The notes under the pieces: model-generated
The model's input: the letters and a program-made list of their open reading frames with translations, nothing else
Databases searched by the model: none
What the model was told of the DNA's origin: nothing
In this document: positions 1 to 12,866 of the stretch, one piece after another
Layout: the number at the start of each line of letters is the position of its first letter
Numbering within the stretch: position 1 is the first letter of the stretch
Made by a program: the position numbers and the translations under genes
Origin: Cornus controversa
Taxonomy: Eukaryota; Streptophyta; Magnoliopsida; Cornales; Cornaceae
NCBI GenBank assembly: GCA_026545225.1
Contig: CM048845.1
Location: 79,536,533-79,600,532, forward strand
DNA length: 64,000 nucleotides
Direction of reading: 5' to 3'

Positions 1-2034
1 GGCATATTATTGAATCTTATACATTTCAAGTTGTTGAAATGTAAAATGTTCTACATATGTGACCTACAGTGTTTATACTTAAAATTGCTTGAGCAGTTGA
101 GCACGTTGTATAAATGCAGTGGAAACTACGTGGCCCATCTTGAATTTTCTTTTTGTGCCCTTCTTTCTGCTTAATGTAAACGATTTGGTTGTAGTTATGT
201 TGTTCTATTCCAAATATTTAGACTCAATTCCTTTTTCATTATGCTTAGTTTACTTATTTTACATGGCTAGATATATTCCTATTCACATGACTCTTGTGCA
301 GTTTTTAAAGAATTGTTGTTGAATTTCCTATATGATCAAGTTGTTGGCTAGTAAAAAATCATGATGGTTGAGATTGTGACCCTAGTGCTGCCATTAAGAA
401 AATTATTCATAAGAATATGAAAGTTAGCCATTTAGACTATTGGTATTTGACTGGAGCTATGTGAGAAAAATCTCCTGAAAGGATATTATTGCTTTAATTT
501 GTTCCGACTGATTTAATCAGCAGTTTTACTTGTAAGATTATTCTTGAGTATCAGCATGATACCTTTCACTAGGTTTATGTTTATTTTAGAAGTAACGGGG
601 AAAAGACAGATGTGCACTTGATGGTAATCAATGTGATTAGTGACTCACCACCAAAAAAAAAAAATGTGAATACTGAATGTAATCTTTTTTTTTATATAGA
701 TTGATACTTATTTTCTTCTCAAAACTCAAAGCAATAGTTATGCATCTCTCTCTATATATGTGTTTAATTTTATTTATGCATGATGTTGGTTGAGGTAATA
801 CTTTAGTAGCAGTGAGTGTTGATGCCATTCTTACTTGAGACCTAGTTCATTACTGGTTGCTTTATATTTATATTGGCTTGGTCCTGAACAAAATCCAGAT
901 ACTAAAGAATAATGATAATCAAATGAGTGTTACACAATGAGTGTGACTTTCATCATGTGTTTGCTTGGGTATTTGACAACTCTGTTGTGTGTTGTGTTAC
1001 TTTGAGGCACATGTTTATTTTGGCTTCACGTGTCATGATTACGGCTTTTGACAAGTTTTTACTAATTGGTTCTTAATCTAATTAGTAGCTGGGGGTTAGT
1101 TAATTATTTCATTTCTTAAATTTTGAAAATGTACATATGCCTATTAATTAATTTTCTAGTCTTAAATTTAAACATTCAATGTTAAGCCCTTTTCTTTTTG
1201 GGGGCTTACAGAAAAATCCTTAATTTTGGTTGCTTCTTTTATTGATTTTTTTGGGAGAGACACGAGTTTGGTTTTATGTGTTTGCTTTGAGTGTACATGA
1301 TGTGTGTCACCTTTGCGCCTTCTTGTGTAATCACTTTTTGTTTAGTTAACGCATAAAACCATTTCCTTACTGGGAGTTGAATCATGCGGGCAAGACTGCA
1401 CGAGATACTAACAAAGCTAACAGCTGGTGGTAACTTTAGATGTTTATTTAAGTCAACCAAAGTTTTATAAATGAGAACTGTGTTTTACAGAGTATGGAAG
1501 AAAATCTTTAAGACCAGTGAGTAACAAATTCTGTACACGCAGGTTGAAACTAGTCCATCCCTACTCAGGGAAGTAACCATTGTTCATTAGTGATGTGTAA
1601 CAAGAAGTGTAATTTGGGATTCAGTGCTGGAATTTATTTACTTATTTAGTCTGGGGTCCTTTCCTATTCAATTTTAACTCTGCTAGAAAAGAATTGACAG
1701 TACCTGGTATGGTTCTTCAGAGTAAGACATTCTTTAATCCATCTCGGTCACTGTATGCTGTTCACGTAGAAAGTGGTAAACTGAGGATTGCTCCCATATA
1801 ATTACTCCACTTTGTGTTTTCTCATGAATGTTTGCCCATGGTCAAAGGATAAGTTGTGTTTGTTTGATTGGGATAATTATCATTTTGTATATCATTTCAT
1901 TTCCTCTATTGGCTAGTGAAGGTCAATCTCAGAAAGGCTTGTTTCTCACCTTTATTTTTTTTGTTACTTTCTCATTAACTGCAAATGAAGTTTCCTTATT
2001 ATACAAAGTTTTAATTGATATTTTTCTGTTTCAG
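1..2034 (+). other. Probable intron or upstream part of the WD40 gene
   Basis: No convincing coding exon is visible. The stretch is AT-rich with T-rich runs, as in plant introns, and ends in a polypyrimidine tract plus AG at 2033-2034 directly before the first recognised WD40 exon. Family members normally have an N-terminal segment before this exon, so a further exon is expected upstream of the window or is hidden here. Confidence 0.5.
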
Positions 2035-4300
2035 GATTTTGTGGATCTTGCTATCTTTAGGAAGCTTGAAAAACACAGAGGTTGTGTGAACACAGTTAGC
2101 TTCAATGCAGATGGTGACATTCTTGTGTCAGGCTCTGATGACCGGAGGGTTATACTCTGGGATTGGGAAACTGGGCATGTTAAACTTTCATTCCATTCGG
2201 GTCATGGAAACAACGTTTTCCAAGCAAAGATCATGCCCTACACAGAGGACCGAAGCATTGTTACTTGTGCTGCTGATGGGCAGGTAATACATTTTCTTAA
2301 GTGCTTATGTAGGATATCATGATCTCAAGCAATGTTATTTCATTTGAATTTGGCACCACCTCGTTACAGAATGAATGTGGAAGATCTCCAACCATTTCAT
2401 AGAATGATATTTACTTTGAAGATCAATGTCTGGTTCAACGTTTTAATGCTTGAACATTAGTACTATTGGTGCGAGTTCGAGTCTTAGAGCATCCACTTTG
2501 TAAACTATCAAATGTTAAGTTTGTCTCCTTCCTTGCCAGGACCCTCTTTAGGGGTGGCAATGTGTGTTGGCGGGTCATGTTAGGACATGGGTATTCTGTT
2601 ATATGGGTCGACAGGAATGCGATACGATTATTATTTGTGTTAGGGTACCTTGACACGAATACAACTAGATTATTAAACGAGTAACAAGACACGACACGAC
2701 ACGCGTAACCCATTTAATAAATGGGTCAAGACTTGACACGATATGGTAAGACATGTTTAATTAAATTTTCATACTATAAGGGTCATTTCTAACATGAGCA
2801 CAATACGTTTAGTTAAGTGGGTTTAGTCGGGTTATAAACGGGTTTGTGGGTCAAACATGAACACGACACACTTAGTTAGCGTATCAATTCGAGTCGACAC
2901 GATTACGACCCGAACACGATTAAGTCAAACCCAAATCCACTTATCCTGTGTTGTGTTTGAGTTGTGTTAGCGTGTTGTGTCAAATATTGCCACCCGTACT
3001 TGTTATAGCGGGACTAGAACTGGGTAATGTCCCTTCTATATATTTTTTTGCATATGCCAAAATCTATCAATGTTTAAAGGACCAAAAGTGGTCATTCATC
3101 CTAGAAATGAATGCTCTTGGAGATCTTGACTTGATAAAGAGGATGCTATTAATGATTGTTATAGACATTCGATTGTAGTTCAAATATTCTTTATGTTCAA
3201 GGAAACTTTTTTTTTTCCTTTATTGTGTTTTAAGAATTTATGACATAGGCTGTATTTTATGAACTCATGTAATAAAATATTTTGTTCTTAATGAGAGTGT
3301 GCTTGATTTTAGGTAAGACACGCTCAGATTCTGGAAAGTGGGGAAGTGGAGACTAAATTGCTTGCAAAACATCAAGGACGAGCTCATAAGATGGCCATTG
3401 AACCAGGAAGGCCTCATATTTTTTATACATGTGGTGAGGACGGATTGGTCCAGCATGTGAGTCATGCTCATCTTGCTAAAATTGTTTTTATTTGTCATTA
3501 TTACTAGATAAAACTAAAGAACTGGAGCTTTTTTCTCTCCTCTGTCCATTTTTTGGGTCAACTTTTGACATCATCATTTATACTCACAGTTTGATCTGAG
3601 AACTGGAGCTTCAACAGAACTTTTTACTTGCCCTTCTATCCGTAGTACGAGTTATAAGCAAATTGTTAAACTAAATGCAATTGCAATAGATCCGAGGAAT
3701 CCTAATCTTTTTGCAGTGGCGGGGTCAGATGAGTATACTCGACTTTATGATATCCGCAAATATAAGTGGGATAGTTCAACCGATTTTGGTCAGCCAACTG
3801 ACTTTTTTTGCCCCCTTCATTTGATTGGTGATGAGCAAGTGGGAATAACAGGGTTGGCATTCTCGGATCAGAGCGAGCTTCTTGTGTCTTATTATGATGA
3901 GTTTATCTATCTTTTTGCGAAAGATATGGGATTAGGACCCAATCCATCTCCATCCTCTCCGGTATCTATGGCCAGTGATACGGATCATTCCAATATGGAC
4001 GCTGATGTCAAAGTTGGTCCCCAAGTCTACAAGGGTCACAGGAACTGTGAGACGGTGAAGGGTGTGAGTTTTGGGCCCAAGTGTGAGTACGTTGTGAGTG
4101 GGTCAGATTGTGGCCACTTTTTCATATGGAAGAAGAAAGGTGGGGAGCTAATACGTGTTATGGAAGCAGATAAGCATGTTGTGAATTGTATTGAATCTCA
4201 TCCTCATGCCACTGTGCTTGCCAGCAGCGGAATTGAGAATAACATAAAGATATGGACTCCAAACGCTGTTGAGAGAGCTACTGTAATATCCCGAATTTGA
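2035..4300 (+). CDS. DCAF8-like WD40 repeat protein, partial (3' exons)
   Basis: Three exons join in frame: 2035-2283, 3313-3456 and 3590-4300, giving 367 residues without the N-terminus. Each intron has GT and AG ends. WD40 blades are visible: a repeat with SGSDDRR followed by LWDWE, one ending DGLVQHFDLR, one ending DEYTRLYDIR, and later SGSDCGHFFIWKKKGGE and SSGIENNIKIW. The two consecutive blades ending in FDLR and YDIR match the WDxR (DWD) signature of substrate receptors for CUL4-DDB1 ubiquitin ligases. By family knowledge (DCAF8/WDR42-like plant proteins) it should be a soluble beta-propeller that recruits targets to CRL4. The C-terminus stops soon after the last blade (VISRI, stop at 4298-4300), which seems shorter than in relatives I know. 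A weak GT inside the end (ACT/GTAATA) could be an alternative donor to an unseen last exon. Confidence 0.85.
2549..2998. mobile_element. hAT-like MITE in a WD40 gene intron
   Basis: The 450-bp segment starts TAGGGGTGGCAAT and ends with the inverse form ATTGCCACCCGTA, typical of hAT-type terminal inverted repeats. The interior is rich in short ACACGAC and GTGTTGTG subterminal motifs on both strands. It contains no coding region and lies inside the intron 2284-3312. A clean 8-bp target duplication is not preserved, so the exact ends are inferred from the inverted repeats. Confidence 0.7.
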
Positions 4301-4588
4301 ATGAGGTTCCTTGTGTGCAAACTTTTAGTGAAAGTCTCCAGCACCACACTTCTAATATAATACATAGATGGACTTGTGTGTGCTGGTAATATACTTAGAC
4401 TTGTGTATGTGAAAAATGTGCGTGTAATGTATTATATAATTGTATATATACAAGCTAAATGAATTGTACCTGTATGATAGAATTGTGCATGAAAACTATG
4501 TTTTTGTAATATTTTGGATATATTTGGATGGTTTATATTTAATGTAATGGGGATTGGAATCTTGAAAGTGAGTCTGGTAGCTCTGTTT

Positions 4589-4673
4589 TGGAAAATTTAT
4601 TGCAGAACAGTTCACTTTGAGATTTATAGCTGGAAAATTTATTGCAGAACAGATCACTTTTGGGATTTATAGC
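4589..4673. repeat. 42-bp tandem duplication in the 3' flank of the WD40 gene
   Basis: Two adjacent copies of about 42 bp (4589-4630 and 4631-4673) share TGGAAAATTTATTGCAGAAC and a closing GATTTATAGC block, with a few substitutions. It lies about 290 bp after the WD40 stop codon, possibly in the 3' UTR. Confidence 0.85.
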
Positions 4674-5777
4674 TCATCCTTTTGAGTTCAATTGTAAAAT
4701 CTATATGGTTGGATGGATTTATGTCTTATCTTTGATTTTATCTGTAATGGACCCAAAATGAAGTTAAATTGAGGGAGTTACAGTGATTTTACTCCGGTGC
4801 GTAGAATCTGACTTATTGTATGTTTCATTTTTGAATCTTTGAGTGATTCCCAGAGATTTTAAACTAGATTTATATAGAACTAATCAAGTTTCATTGTAAA
4901 TGGTTATATGGTTTGAGAGAAATTTGTGTTTTACAGGACTGATCTGCAGAGTGAATGAGTCGACTGAAAGTATGGTTCATTTATTCATGGTGATGAATCC
5001 CAACCGACTCAGTTGTTTTAGTACTTCTCTTTATTGAAGTTTATATAGATAATATTCACACTCCACTTTTCTTTTTCAATTTTAAAAACACTAGGATTTA
5101 TAGGATTGGAGAACTAAGATTCCTCTACTATCATTTTTCTTTCTATGCTGCCCTTCTATGCTGGAGTTGTGAAGACAAATAAGTTGTGTTATTAATATAT
5201 CTAATGGGTTTATATTTCACTTGTCACAAATTTGACAGTTTTAAATTCTCAAGTGATGGTGTTTAATTCTCTCGTCACTCAATCAAATTTAGCTCTACAA
5301 TTTTCAATTCATCCTCCCGTAAAATCATGCCTGTAGTAGCTCTTTGACAAGTTGGGACAAGTGTAATGCAAATAAGTACACACCAGTTTACTCTCTTTTG
5401 ATTTGCAAAAATTGCCATTCAATCACACAAGGAATAGCACTAATTGGTTTCTCCTAGTGTGTTTAATATTGAAAATTTCATATGCACTGAAAAAATAAAG
5501 GTCTTATAGCTGAGATAAATCGGATAGTAATTGATCCCAAACTGAAGTTCATGTTGAATTTTTTTTGTAAGTGACTAAAAAAGACAAACTCAGTGCAAGA
5601 GGCTCCGGCCATTGCAGGGAGGGTCAGATGTAAGCAACATTACGGTTGTGCCAAAGCTGAGATAAGTGTCTGTTCAACATAAAAACATTCTTCAGACATC
5701 CAGCTACAAACATCCTTGAGTGTCCAGCTTGGCTTTCAGAAAGCTTCACATACTCCCAAGCTTGTGCAAGGCTTCTG

Positions 5778-8483
5778 TCAACTGGCTTCATCCTCAGTGG
5801 CTGCTGAAAATTGGATTTCAATGTTAAATTTTAAAAATTTACCCTACTCAAAAGCACTACCATTTGGATCCCTCCAAATTCATAATGAGAAAGGTGCAAA
5901 CAGTCAAGTTTCAATATAACTATCCGCAATTCAAAACTAACAAATGTAAAGGAACTAATGCTACTGAAGCTGCATCTTTATAGTTCACATCAAATCTAAA
6001 ATTTATCAAAAAAAAAAAAAATATGTCAATAAAAGTAACACGTCGCATTTTGTATCCTGTCAAGTACATTCTCTGGTCTTAAATTGACGTTGCTTAGGAT
6101 ATGATCAACCCCTGAATATCCTAAAATAATGACTCGATTGCTAATACTCCGGTACAGTAGCTCACCTATGCCCATCAGGTATTTAGATATCGTAGCATGT
6201 TAGTTTTATTAGGTATTATCTGTTTCAATTAGGACATTATGCTAGGACAAGAAATTTATAGCTAGGATGATAATTCTCTTGCCTCCGTTAGTTCTTCAGC
6301 AGATGACATCATTGTGTCTTGAAACAACAGTTGGGATATTTTTCATTGCGTCCCAATTCTCACAAGTTCACTAGACATGCACTTTATTCTATCAAAACGA
6401 CCTTTGTTTTATTAGCTGAATGATGATACAAAGAGACCTTTCAACTTTCTCAGTTTGTTGGTGAAAACAGTGAGTTTATTATGAAGTCTAAATCCTTTCT
6501 TCAACATGTCATAACCCCCGAGTCAGTAGAATTTTTGCAGAAAATAGAAGCCAGAATACAATTCATGGTAGGATTCAACACTGGTTGTTCGCGAAACTAA
6601 GGTGAGATGGTTTATTATGAAGTCCGATTAAAGTTCACAAAATACAATGATAGAAGCTTATAATCATGGTTTATTATGAACTCCAATTATAGAGTTATAG
6701 TACCACAAAATACAACGATAGAAGCTTACACAATACAGTTATGGTCAGATTCTAAACAATGATTGTTCTCCGTTTAAAAAATTACCTTAATCTAGATACA
6801 ATGATAGAAGCTTATGTAATCCCAATCCTTTTCTTCTACACCTCATAATCGGCGAGTCAGTAGAATTTTTGCAGAAAATAGAACCCACAATACAGTTATT
6901 ATCAAATTCTAAACAAATTACCTTAATCTCAGGTGATATGGTTTATTATGAATTCGGATTATAGTATCACAAATACAATGATAGAGGCTAGCTTCTGTAA
7001 TCCCAATCCTTTTCTTCAACCCCTCATAACCAGCGAGTCAATAGAATTTTTGCAGAAAATAGAAGCCAAGTTACAGTCATGGTTAGATTCTAAGAAAAGG
7101 TTGTTTTTGATTTCACAAATTACCTTAATCTAAGGTGATATGGTTTATTATGAACTCCGACTACAATACCACAAAATACAAGCACATACATAAACCTTTC
7201 CATACTGCTGCAGGATTCAATCATCATTACCTTAACAGTCACTTACATTTACAAATAACTAAGGCCACTTGTGTTAACATCAAAAAATGGAGTACACTTC
7301 ATGGTCCTTGAGTACTGACTTCAATGTCAATTGCTTATGAAGATTTTCTAAGAGAGAGATTCTAATTACAATCTTGATAAATTATTAACATGGCTCGTGT
7401 TCAAGCCATAACTGACCAATAAAAAAGGTCGTCGCCGAACGATAACAAAAAGTGACTACACGAAGAGTTTAATTTTATCTCTATCCTCAGCAAAGGAAGA
7501 AAAAGGTATTAGATTAATTTAGGACATTACATACTAACATGGCAGATATTTAAAATTCTGTTTTTAGGCTATTTGAAGTTGTTGGTTACTTTGTTTTAGA
7601 AGGCAGGGCAGAAGATGAACACATACTCCCTGTATTGTGCTAATAAATCTTCTTTCACCACCCCCTCCCCCGCGCAACTTTTCCATAACAAGATATAAAA
7701 ATAGAATTTTAATTTTAAGTCCTCAAGATAAGATCTCAGGCATGAGACATTTATTTATTTTACTTCCATTGACACATAAAAGGTGATCAAAATCTGTTTC
7801 ATGAAAATATCTAGACAGAGAAAGGAAGAGAAAAAAAAAAGTTATTATTCACAAGTTCAATAAAGATATTTCTTCTGTATGGACTTGAAAATTCACGGTG
7901 GCCGCATCATGAAATTTAAACTAAAACAACAATCTAGAAGTCCTCAACAATATTGCACGCATGTTAATCGCAATGAGAACTAGATGATAATTCCTACGAA
8001 GTTGCTTAAATGTATACAAATCTACATTTTTTATTACAGAACTACATTATTTTAAATTTAGTATGATGATCTTTGTCATGAACGAATAGTCATCTTATAG
8101 ACCTCTATTTCTTGCCAATAACATCTTAATTGTACAAATTTTATGATCTTCGCAGTGGGAACCCCAACATAGATAAAAACATAGAGATATCTCCATCAGC
8201 AGTAAGAAAGATTAGCCTATTGTGTCACAAATGACTGTTTTACAAAGTAAAATACATGGAGGAAGTCTACGAGAAGTCTACTCAGCAGGAAGAAGACAAG
8301 AATAAAAGATCTTTTAGCTGGAATAAATAAAGTTGCAGCAAACATGAAAGAAAGAGAAGCATAACAAACCTGAAGAGATGTGGATTCCAAAAGGTGAAAA
8401 TTGTTTAGCAACAAATTTTATCTTCTCATTCAGGGTATGACTCACAGAATGAATCTTTAGTATCCTCTCCTCAACCATATTGC
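5778..8483 (-). other. Possible last two exons of an unrecognised minus-strand gene
   Basis: On the - strand, 8483-8370 is bounded by an acceptor (TTATCAG) and a donor (CAG/GTTTGT) and is open over 37 codons (reading NMVEERILKIHSVSHTLNEK near its start). Joined to an acceptor at about 5803 (TTTTCAG), it continues in frame for eight codons to a TGA at 5780-5778, giving an acidic end AATEDEAS. No family was recognised and the product is not named. It could be the end of a gene whose earlier exons lie beyond the NLR gene, or chance splice-like sequence. Confidence 0.25.
6480..7165. repeat. Diverged direct repeats of about 180 bp
   Basis: The phrase GAGTCAGTAGAATTTTTGCA with its flanks recurs three times (near 6520, 6855 and 7035), each followed by a block ending in a GGTGATATGGTTTATTATGA-like sequence. 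Partial extra copies of that closing block appear near 6600 and 6660. The copies are diverged and non-coding. This looks like local amplification rather than a transposon with recognisable ends. Confidence 0.75.
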
Positions 8484-8864
8484 CTGATAAGTAACAGGAG
8501 AACACATTAATCACCCCAAGGCATGAGGCAATAAATGTAACTTGAGAAATTCATCTGCAATGCTCTAAAACGCATCTGCATTTTAGGCATTTTTTCAACA
8601 ATTTCATAAACAGAAATATCTGCAATGCTCTTGGACACCAAGTAATTTGAGAAATGCATTTTGTTCAATCAATCTCGGATCCGTTTAACAAAATCATTTG
8701 GAGGATTTCTGAGGTTTTGTAGGTTTTCAGATGGTTAAAATGAATATAAAAGAGTCACCAGAACTGGGTACTCTCAAGAGAAAAAATTAAGGTTTTCAAA
8801 AATCTCAGATTGAGAATTCCCATGGTATAATGAATTATTACCCAGTGTGGTCCCATCAATTGAG

Positions 8865-8993
8865 GACGCTTGGAGCGATGGACTGGCAACAGAACTAACC
8901 ATTGGCATTATTTGTATGAAGTGGCTGCACTCAGGATTCAAACCTGCCTTCTCGCGCTTGACATTCCGAGCATTTTACTGTTGCACCAAGCTC
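8865..8993 (-). mobile_element. Degenerate tRNA-derived SINE (Au-SINE-like)
   Basis: Read on the - strand, the segment opens with GAGCTTGGTGCAACAGTAAA, similar to the head of plant Au-type SINEs, and contains GGTTTGAATCC about 50 bp on, close to the pol III B box GGTTCGANTCC. The A-box region is weak and the 3' end is not defined. It lies just downstream of the NLR stop codon, probably in its 3' UTR. The assignment rests on remembered consensus features. Confidence 0.4.
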
Positions 8994-9038
8994 TAAATTC
9001 CCACAGTATGTACCCTTCAATGAGAAGCACTGGAATCT

Positions 9039-12000
9039 CTAAACTACTGCTAGACTAAAATTTTCTTCTAGCTCCCTCAGTTTTGGACATGCCCATACTT
9101 TTTGGATTTGTAAACATGGCAACTTGCATCCAATGCTCTCCAATTCCGGTAGTTCCCATAAATGCAGTGTTTCTAAATTTGGCAATCTACACTCTGATGA
9201 CTCTTGCACAAACACAGTTTTCAATTTATCACAAAATTTAATCTGAAGAACTTTCAGTTTAGCTGGCATCTGGGATGATGAGAACACAGTTGAAAGCATC
9301 GGACAACAATCCAGATACAGACATTTGAGGTTTTGAAAGACCTCACATTGCAGGCTCCCGCTGTATATGCTCTTCAAACTAAAAGCATTGGAGACCCCCA
9401 GAATATCCAATTTTTTTCCCACTTTTGCAATATCTTCTGCCTCTTCTGCATGGAAAACATTCTCCATTTTTGTGCATCTCTCAATCCAACAGGCTTTTAT
9501 TACCTTGAGGTTTGAAGCACCTAAAGCAGACAACCATTTTTCAAACATGTTATCAGTTAAGAATAAACAGTCAGCATGACAGAGAACATCCTCAATACCC
9601 TTTGGGAAATGGTCAAATCCACAAATCCCCAATGTCCTTTTCTCTTTATATTGAAGAAATTCCCTAGTCCGAAAGTGGATATCCCCGAAGATAAGTTCAT
9701 TTCTGTAGCTGCAGGGGGGCCCGATACAATCCAAAACACACATGCTATTTGGGGTAAGGTCCAGTTTTTTGTTCACCATAGGAGGACTTACAGGAAAAGT
9801 CCCAGAGTATCTGTCCCCATTTCTATTTCCCCCCTTTACGGGATGAACATAGAAATGGAACTGAGCAAAAATTGTGTCCCACAACAAGGGATTTCTTTCC
9901 AAAAGCTGAAGAAATTGAGAACCACTTACAGATACCGGAGGTCTGTAATCGTCCCTGGGAGTTTTAGCTGACAAACTAGAGATGCTCCAGTCACACCAAT
10001 TCTGGTCTTGTGGTGGGCACTCTATGTTCCCGCCATCATCTCCTTCAATTATGTTCTTCATGTTTGGCAGATCAAGCTGCTCAAGATGAGCCAATTTTGA
10101 GATCCCATAGGGAAGTTCTTTTACAGTTCCCCCCAGCAGATGAAGCAACTCTAGATGCAGAAATTCTTCCAAGCTCGAGCAATCGCCAAGCATGAGCTGG
10201 CGGAGGTTGCTGAAATTGTCAAGGGATGGTAGAGAAACAACTGCTGTTCCAGAAAGATCCAGAACCTCAAGCTTTGTGAGCGCTTCCAAGTGTGGCACCG
10301 TCACTAAGCGCGGACAACCCCTTAGAATAAGTTGTTGAAGGTTTTTGAGGTTAGACATGGATGGTAACTCCTCAAGCAGGGTTTCAGAGAGGTCAAGAAT
10401 CCGAAGGCCTCTCATATGCTCCAAGAAATTAGCTCCATCTTTTCTCAACAAGCTAATACCACTTAAGTTTAGCTTCTCAAGTTTTGATAGAGATTCAAGC
10501 TGTGGAAGTTCTTCCACATTGGTACATTTTTCAAGTAAGAGGTGACGAAGGTTGCTACATTTTGAAAGGGATGGCAGGCTCTTAATCTTAGTTCCGGAGA
10601 GGTCAAGTTTCTGAATGTGAAAAAAATGATCAAAGGATTTATCTTGTATTTCTGTCAAATCACTACACCTGGAAAGATCAAGCACGCGGATCTTACAGAG
10701 ATTGACAATGGATGGTAGAGTAGCAATTTTAGTTTCTGAAAGGTTAAGGACTTGCAGGGAACTCAGATGTTCAACAGAATCGATTTTGCCCAGGGTACGG
10801 GTACCTGAAAGATCAAGTACCTCAAGATATTTAAGTGCTTTAGTGCATGATAATGTTTTTAGATTAGAGCAACATCTTAGAAAGAGATGCCGGAGATTGA
10901 TAATTTTGGATGGTAGAGATTCAACTGCAGTTTCAGATAGATCAAGGATTTTAAGGGCAATATGTTCTTTCATTGAATGGAATTCAGAGAAATTCTTTGC
11001 CCCTGAAAGATCAAGAGTTTGGAGACTGGTTAAAGAGTCAATGCTGGGAAGTCTTTTTAAGAAATTACAGCCACTTAGTGAGAGATGACTGAGCTCTCCG
11101 TGATAGCGAAGAAGTGGTAACCTTGGGATCTTTGTTTGAGAAAGATTTAGCATTTGAAGTTTCTTATTTATTCCAAAGCTTGTGTCTCCAATAGATTCCA
11201 AAGAGGTAGCACCAGAAAGATCCAGCATCACAAGTTTACTAAGTTTGCTCAGACTTTCCAGTTTACGCAACTGAGAACACCCTCTAAGGATGAGCCAGCG
11301 TAGTTCACTAAGTTGATACAGAGATGAAGGTAACTCGTCAGTCAGGAATGCAGAAAGATTGAGGCTTCGAAGGCGCGGCATATGCTTAAAAAGATCCTTA
11401 AAATATTCTGGAATAATTCTTAATGAGCTAACACCAGATATCTCAAGAACAGTTAAATTTTCAAGAGTTAAGGTGTGGTTGATTTCCTCCAAAAACTCAC
11501 AGCCTCTAAGCACAAGCACAAGAAGCTTGTCCATGCAACACAAGGAATGCGGCAGTGATTTGAGAGTTGGATTGAAAAGGGCAAGAACTTGCAAATCCTG
11601 CTCGTACTGAAAGAAGTTATCTGGATCTTCCCTGCCAAGAAAATTTCCATCAAGCAGTGATGTCCTGAGTTTCTGCCCTTTCATACCAGTGAGCAGAGTT
11701 TTCATCATACCATCCGCCTGTGTGGTTCTCCCAAGGCCTTCCCATTCATCATCCCCAAACACATTAGCCAATCCTAAACAAGATGTCCCACCATATCCAG
11801 AATGGTGGCAATCTTCCAAGTTCATTCTCGCAGCTTCAATGGTAACATAATCAGTTTCCACCTTTTTCAGAATATTACAATCAATTAGCTCCATCAAGAC
11901 ATGATGTCCCTTCTCATAAACCTTCTCCATGCAATCGACTCTACCAAGATATCCTTCTAGCATCCAGTAAGCTATCAACTCATTATAATGAATGGCTCCA

Positions 12001-12866
12001 CGCTTACGAAAGAAGTGGCTGCCATGCCAAAAACAGTCAAAGAGAACACCAAGTGGCAGCATGGCATACCCAGTGCAGCATAGTAACCATATTATGTTAT
12101 AGCTTTCATTGTCGGAAGATGCTTCCTCCAAAAGACTTTCCAACAACAGCCCCTCACAGTCATGTTGTGCAAAGTAACTCAAAGCTTTTGCCATTAAGAC
12201 TACTGCAGCAGGTAAGCCGTTAGTCTTTTCAATAAAAGCTTCAGCCAAAGCTTTAATACCTGGAACCTCATAAACCATCGTTCCTGTTATTTGTTGCAAT
12301 AGTGACAATGACTCTTCCGGAGATAAGGGCTTAACCTGCATCTCTCTCAATGGTTCCATAAAATGATGGCAACAGATGCTCTTTGTGCTAGTTATTAGAA
12401 ACTTGTATCCATTTTGTGGGTTAAATTCTAGAAAGCTTTCCAATTCAGACACAATCTGTTCGTCGTCCACTTTGTTTCCCACATGATCCAAAATTAGAAG
12501 AAAACGTTTTCTTTCAAGTGATTGAAATATCTTCTTTTCCAATTCATGCCAGTTTTTCTCCTTCTCTGCCTCTTCTTTGTCTTTTTTTCTTTGAAAAAGT
12601 TCTTCTTTGTCATCCTCACCATCACACTCCTCAGTACTGGGAAGTAGACACAACTGACGAGCAATACTGTAAACAAGAGCAGCTCTGTCATATTTTTTGT
12701 GCAGAAATACCCATAGGATTATCTCAAATAAGCCTTCCTTAATTGCACGCTTGCTTATCTCTCTGGCAATCCATGTTTTCCCAAGTCCTGATTCACCAAC
12801 AAGAACAACTGTTTGGACTTTTTCATCCTTCAACAGTTCAAAGATCTTTTCTTTACGCTGTTCCAT
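9039..12866 (-). CDS. NB-ARC-LRR disease-resistance-type protein (At4g19050-like)
   Basis: A single uninterrupted frame of 1275 residues, counted from the ATG at 12866-12864. The frame is open 36 bp further upstream to a TAA without another ATG, so an upstream exon is possible. Visible motifs are a P-loop GESGLGKT at about residues 24-31, kinase-2 FLLILDHVG at about 122-130, the RNBS-B position KFLITST at about 155-161, and GLPA at about 217-220. A highly charged insert (many E, D, K) occupies residues 79-104. From about residue 440 to 980 there are roughly 20 leucine-rich repeats that alternate LILRGC and LDLSGT types, followed by a C-terminal LRR-like region ending near FSLAVV. The NLR family senses pathogen effectors in the cytoplasm or nucleus. 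Oddities are kinase-2 DH instead of DD, GLPA instead of GLPL, no recognisable MHD motif, and no CC or TIR domain in this frame. It may be a regulator or helper, or a decaying gene. Confidence 0.85.
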   Translation of the reverse strand: MEQRKEKIFELLKDEKVQTVVLVGESGLGKTWIAREISKRAIKEGLFEIILWVFLHKKYDRAALVYSIARQLCLLPSTEECDGEDDKEELFQRKKDKEEAEKEKNWHELEKKIFQSLERKRFLLILDHVGNKVDDEQIVSELESFLEFNPQNGYKFLITSTKSICCHHFMEPLREMQVKPLSPEESLSLLQQITGTMVYEVPGIKALAEAFIEKTNGLPAAVVLMAKALSYFAQHDCEGLLLESLLEEASSDNESYNIIWLLCCTGYAMLPLGVLFDCFWHGSHFFRKRGAIHYNELIAYWMLEGYLGRVDCMEKVYEKGHHVLMELIDCNILKKVETDYVTIEAARMNLEDCHHSGYGGTSCLGLANVFGDDEWEGLGRTTQADGMMKTLLTGMKGQKLRTSLLDGNFLGREDPDNFFQYEQDLQVLALFNPTLKSLPHSLCCMDKLLVLVLRGCEFLEEINHTLTLENLTVLEISGVSSLRIIPEYFKDLFKHMPRLRSLNLSAFLTDELPSSLYQLSELRWLILRGCSQLRKLESLSKLSKLVMLDLSGATSLESIGDTSFGINKKLQMLNLSQTKIPRLPLLRYHGELSHLSLSGCNFLKRLPSIDSLTSLQTLDLSGAKNFSEFHSMKEHIALKILDLSETAVESLPSKIINLRHLFLRCCSNLKTLSCTKALKYLEVLDLSGTRTLGKIDSVEHLSSLQVLNLSETKIATLPSIVNLCKIRVLDLSRCSDLTEIQDKSFDHFFHIQKLDLSGTKIKSLPSLSKCSNLRHLLLEKCTNVEELPQLESLSKLEKLNLSGISLLRKDGANFLEHMRGLRILDLSETLLEELPSMSNLKNLQQLILRGCPRLVTVPHLEALTKLEVLDLSGTAVVSLPSLDNFSNLRQLMLGDCSSLEEFLHLELLHLLGGTVKELPYGISKLAHLEQLDLPNMKNIIEGDDGGNIECPPQDQNWCDWSISSLSAKTPRDDYRPPVSVSGSQFLQLLERNPLLWDTIFAQFHFYVHPVKGGNRNGDRYSGTFPVSPPMVNKKLDLTPNSMCVLDCIGPPCSYRNELIFGDIHFRTREFLQYKEKRTLGICGFDHFPKGIEDVLCHADCLFLTDNMFEKWLSALGASNLKVIKACWIERCTKMENVFHAEEAEDIAKVGKKLDILGVSNAFSLKSIYSGSLQCEVFQNLKCLYLDCCPMLSTVFSSSQMPAKLKVLQIKFCDKLKTVFVQESSECRLPNLETLHLWELPELESIGCKLPCLQIQKVWACPKLRELEENFSLAVV

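Larger units (their letters stand above)
4301..8369. other. Gene-poor intergenic DNA
   Basis: Apart from the duplication at 4589-4673, the long repeat at 6480-7165 and a possible small terminal exon near 5778-5803, I see AT-rich sequence with no supported gene. The first 200-300 bp probably contain the 3' UTR of the WD40 gene. Confidence 0.6.
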
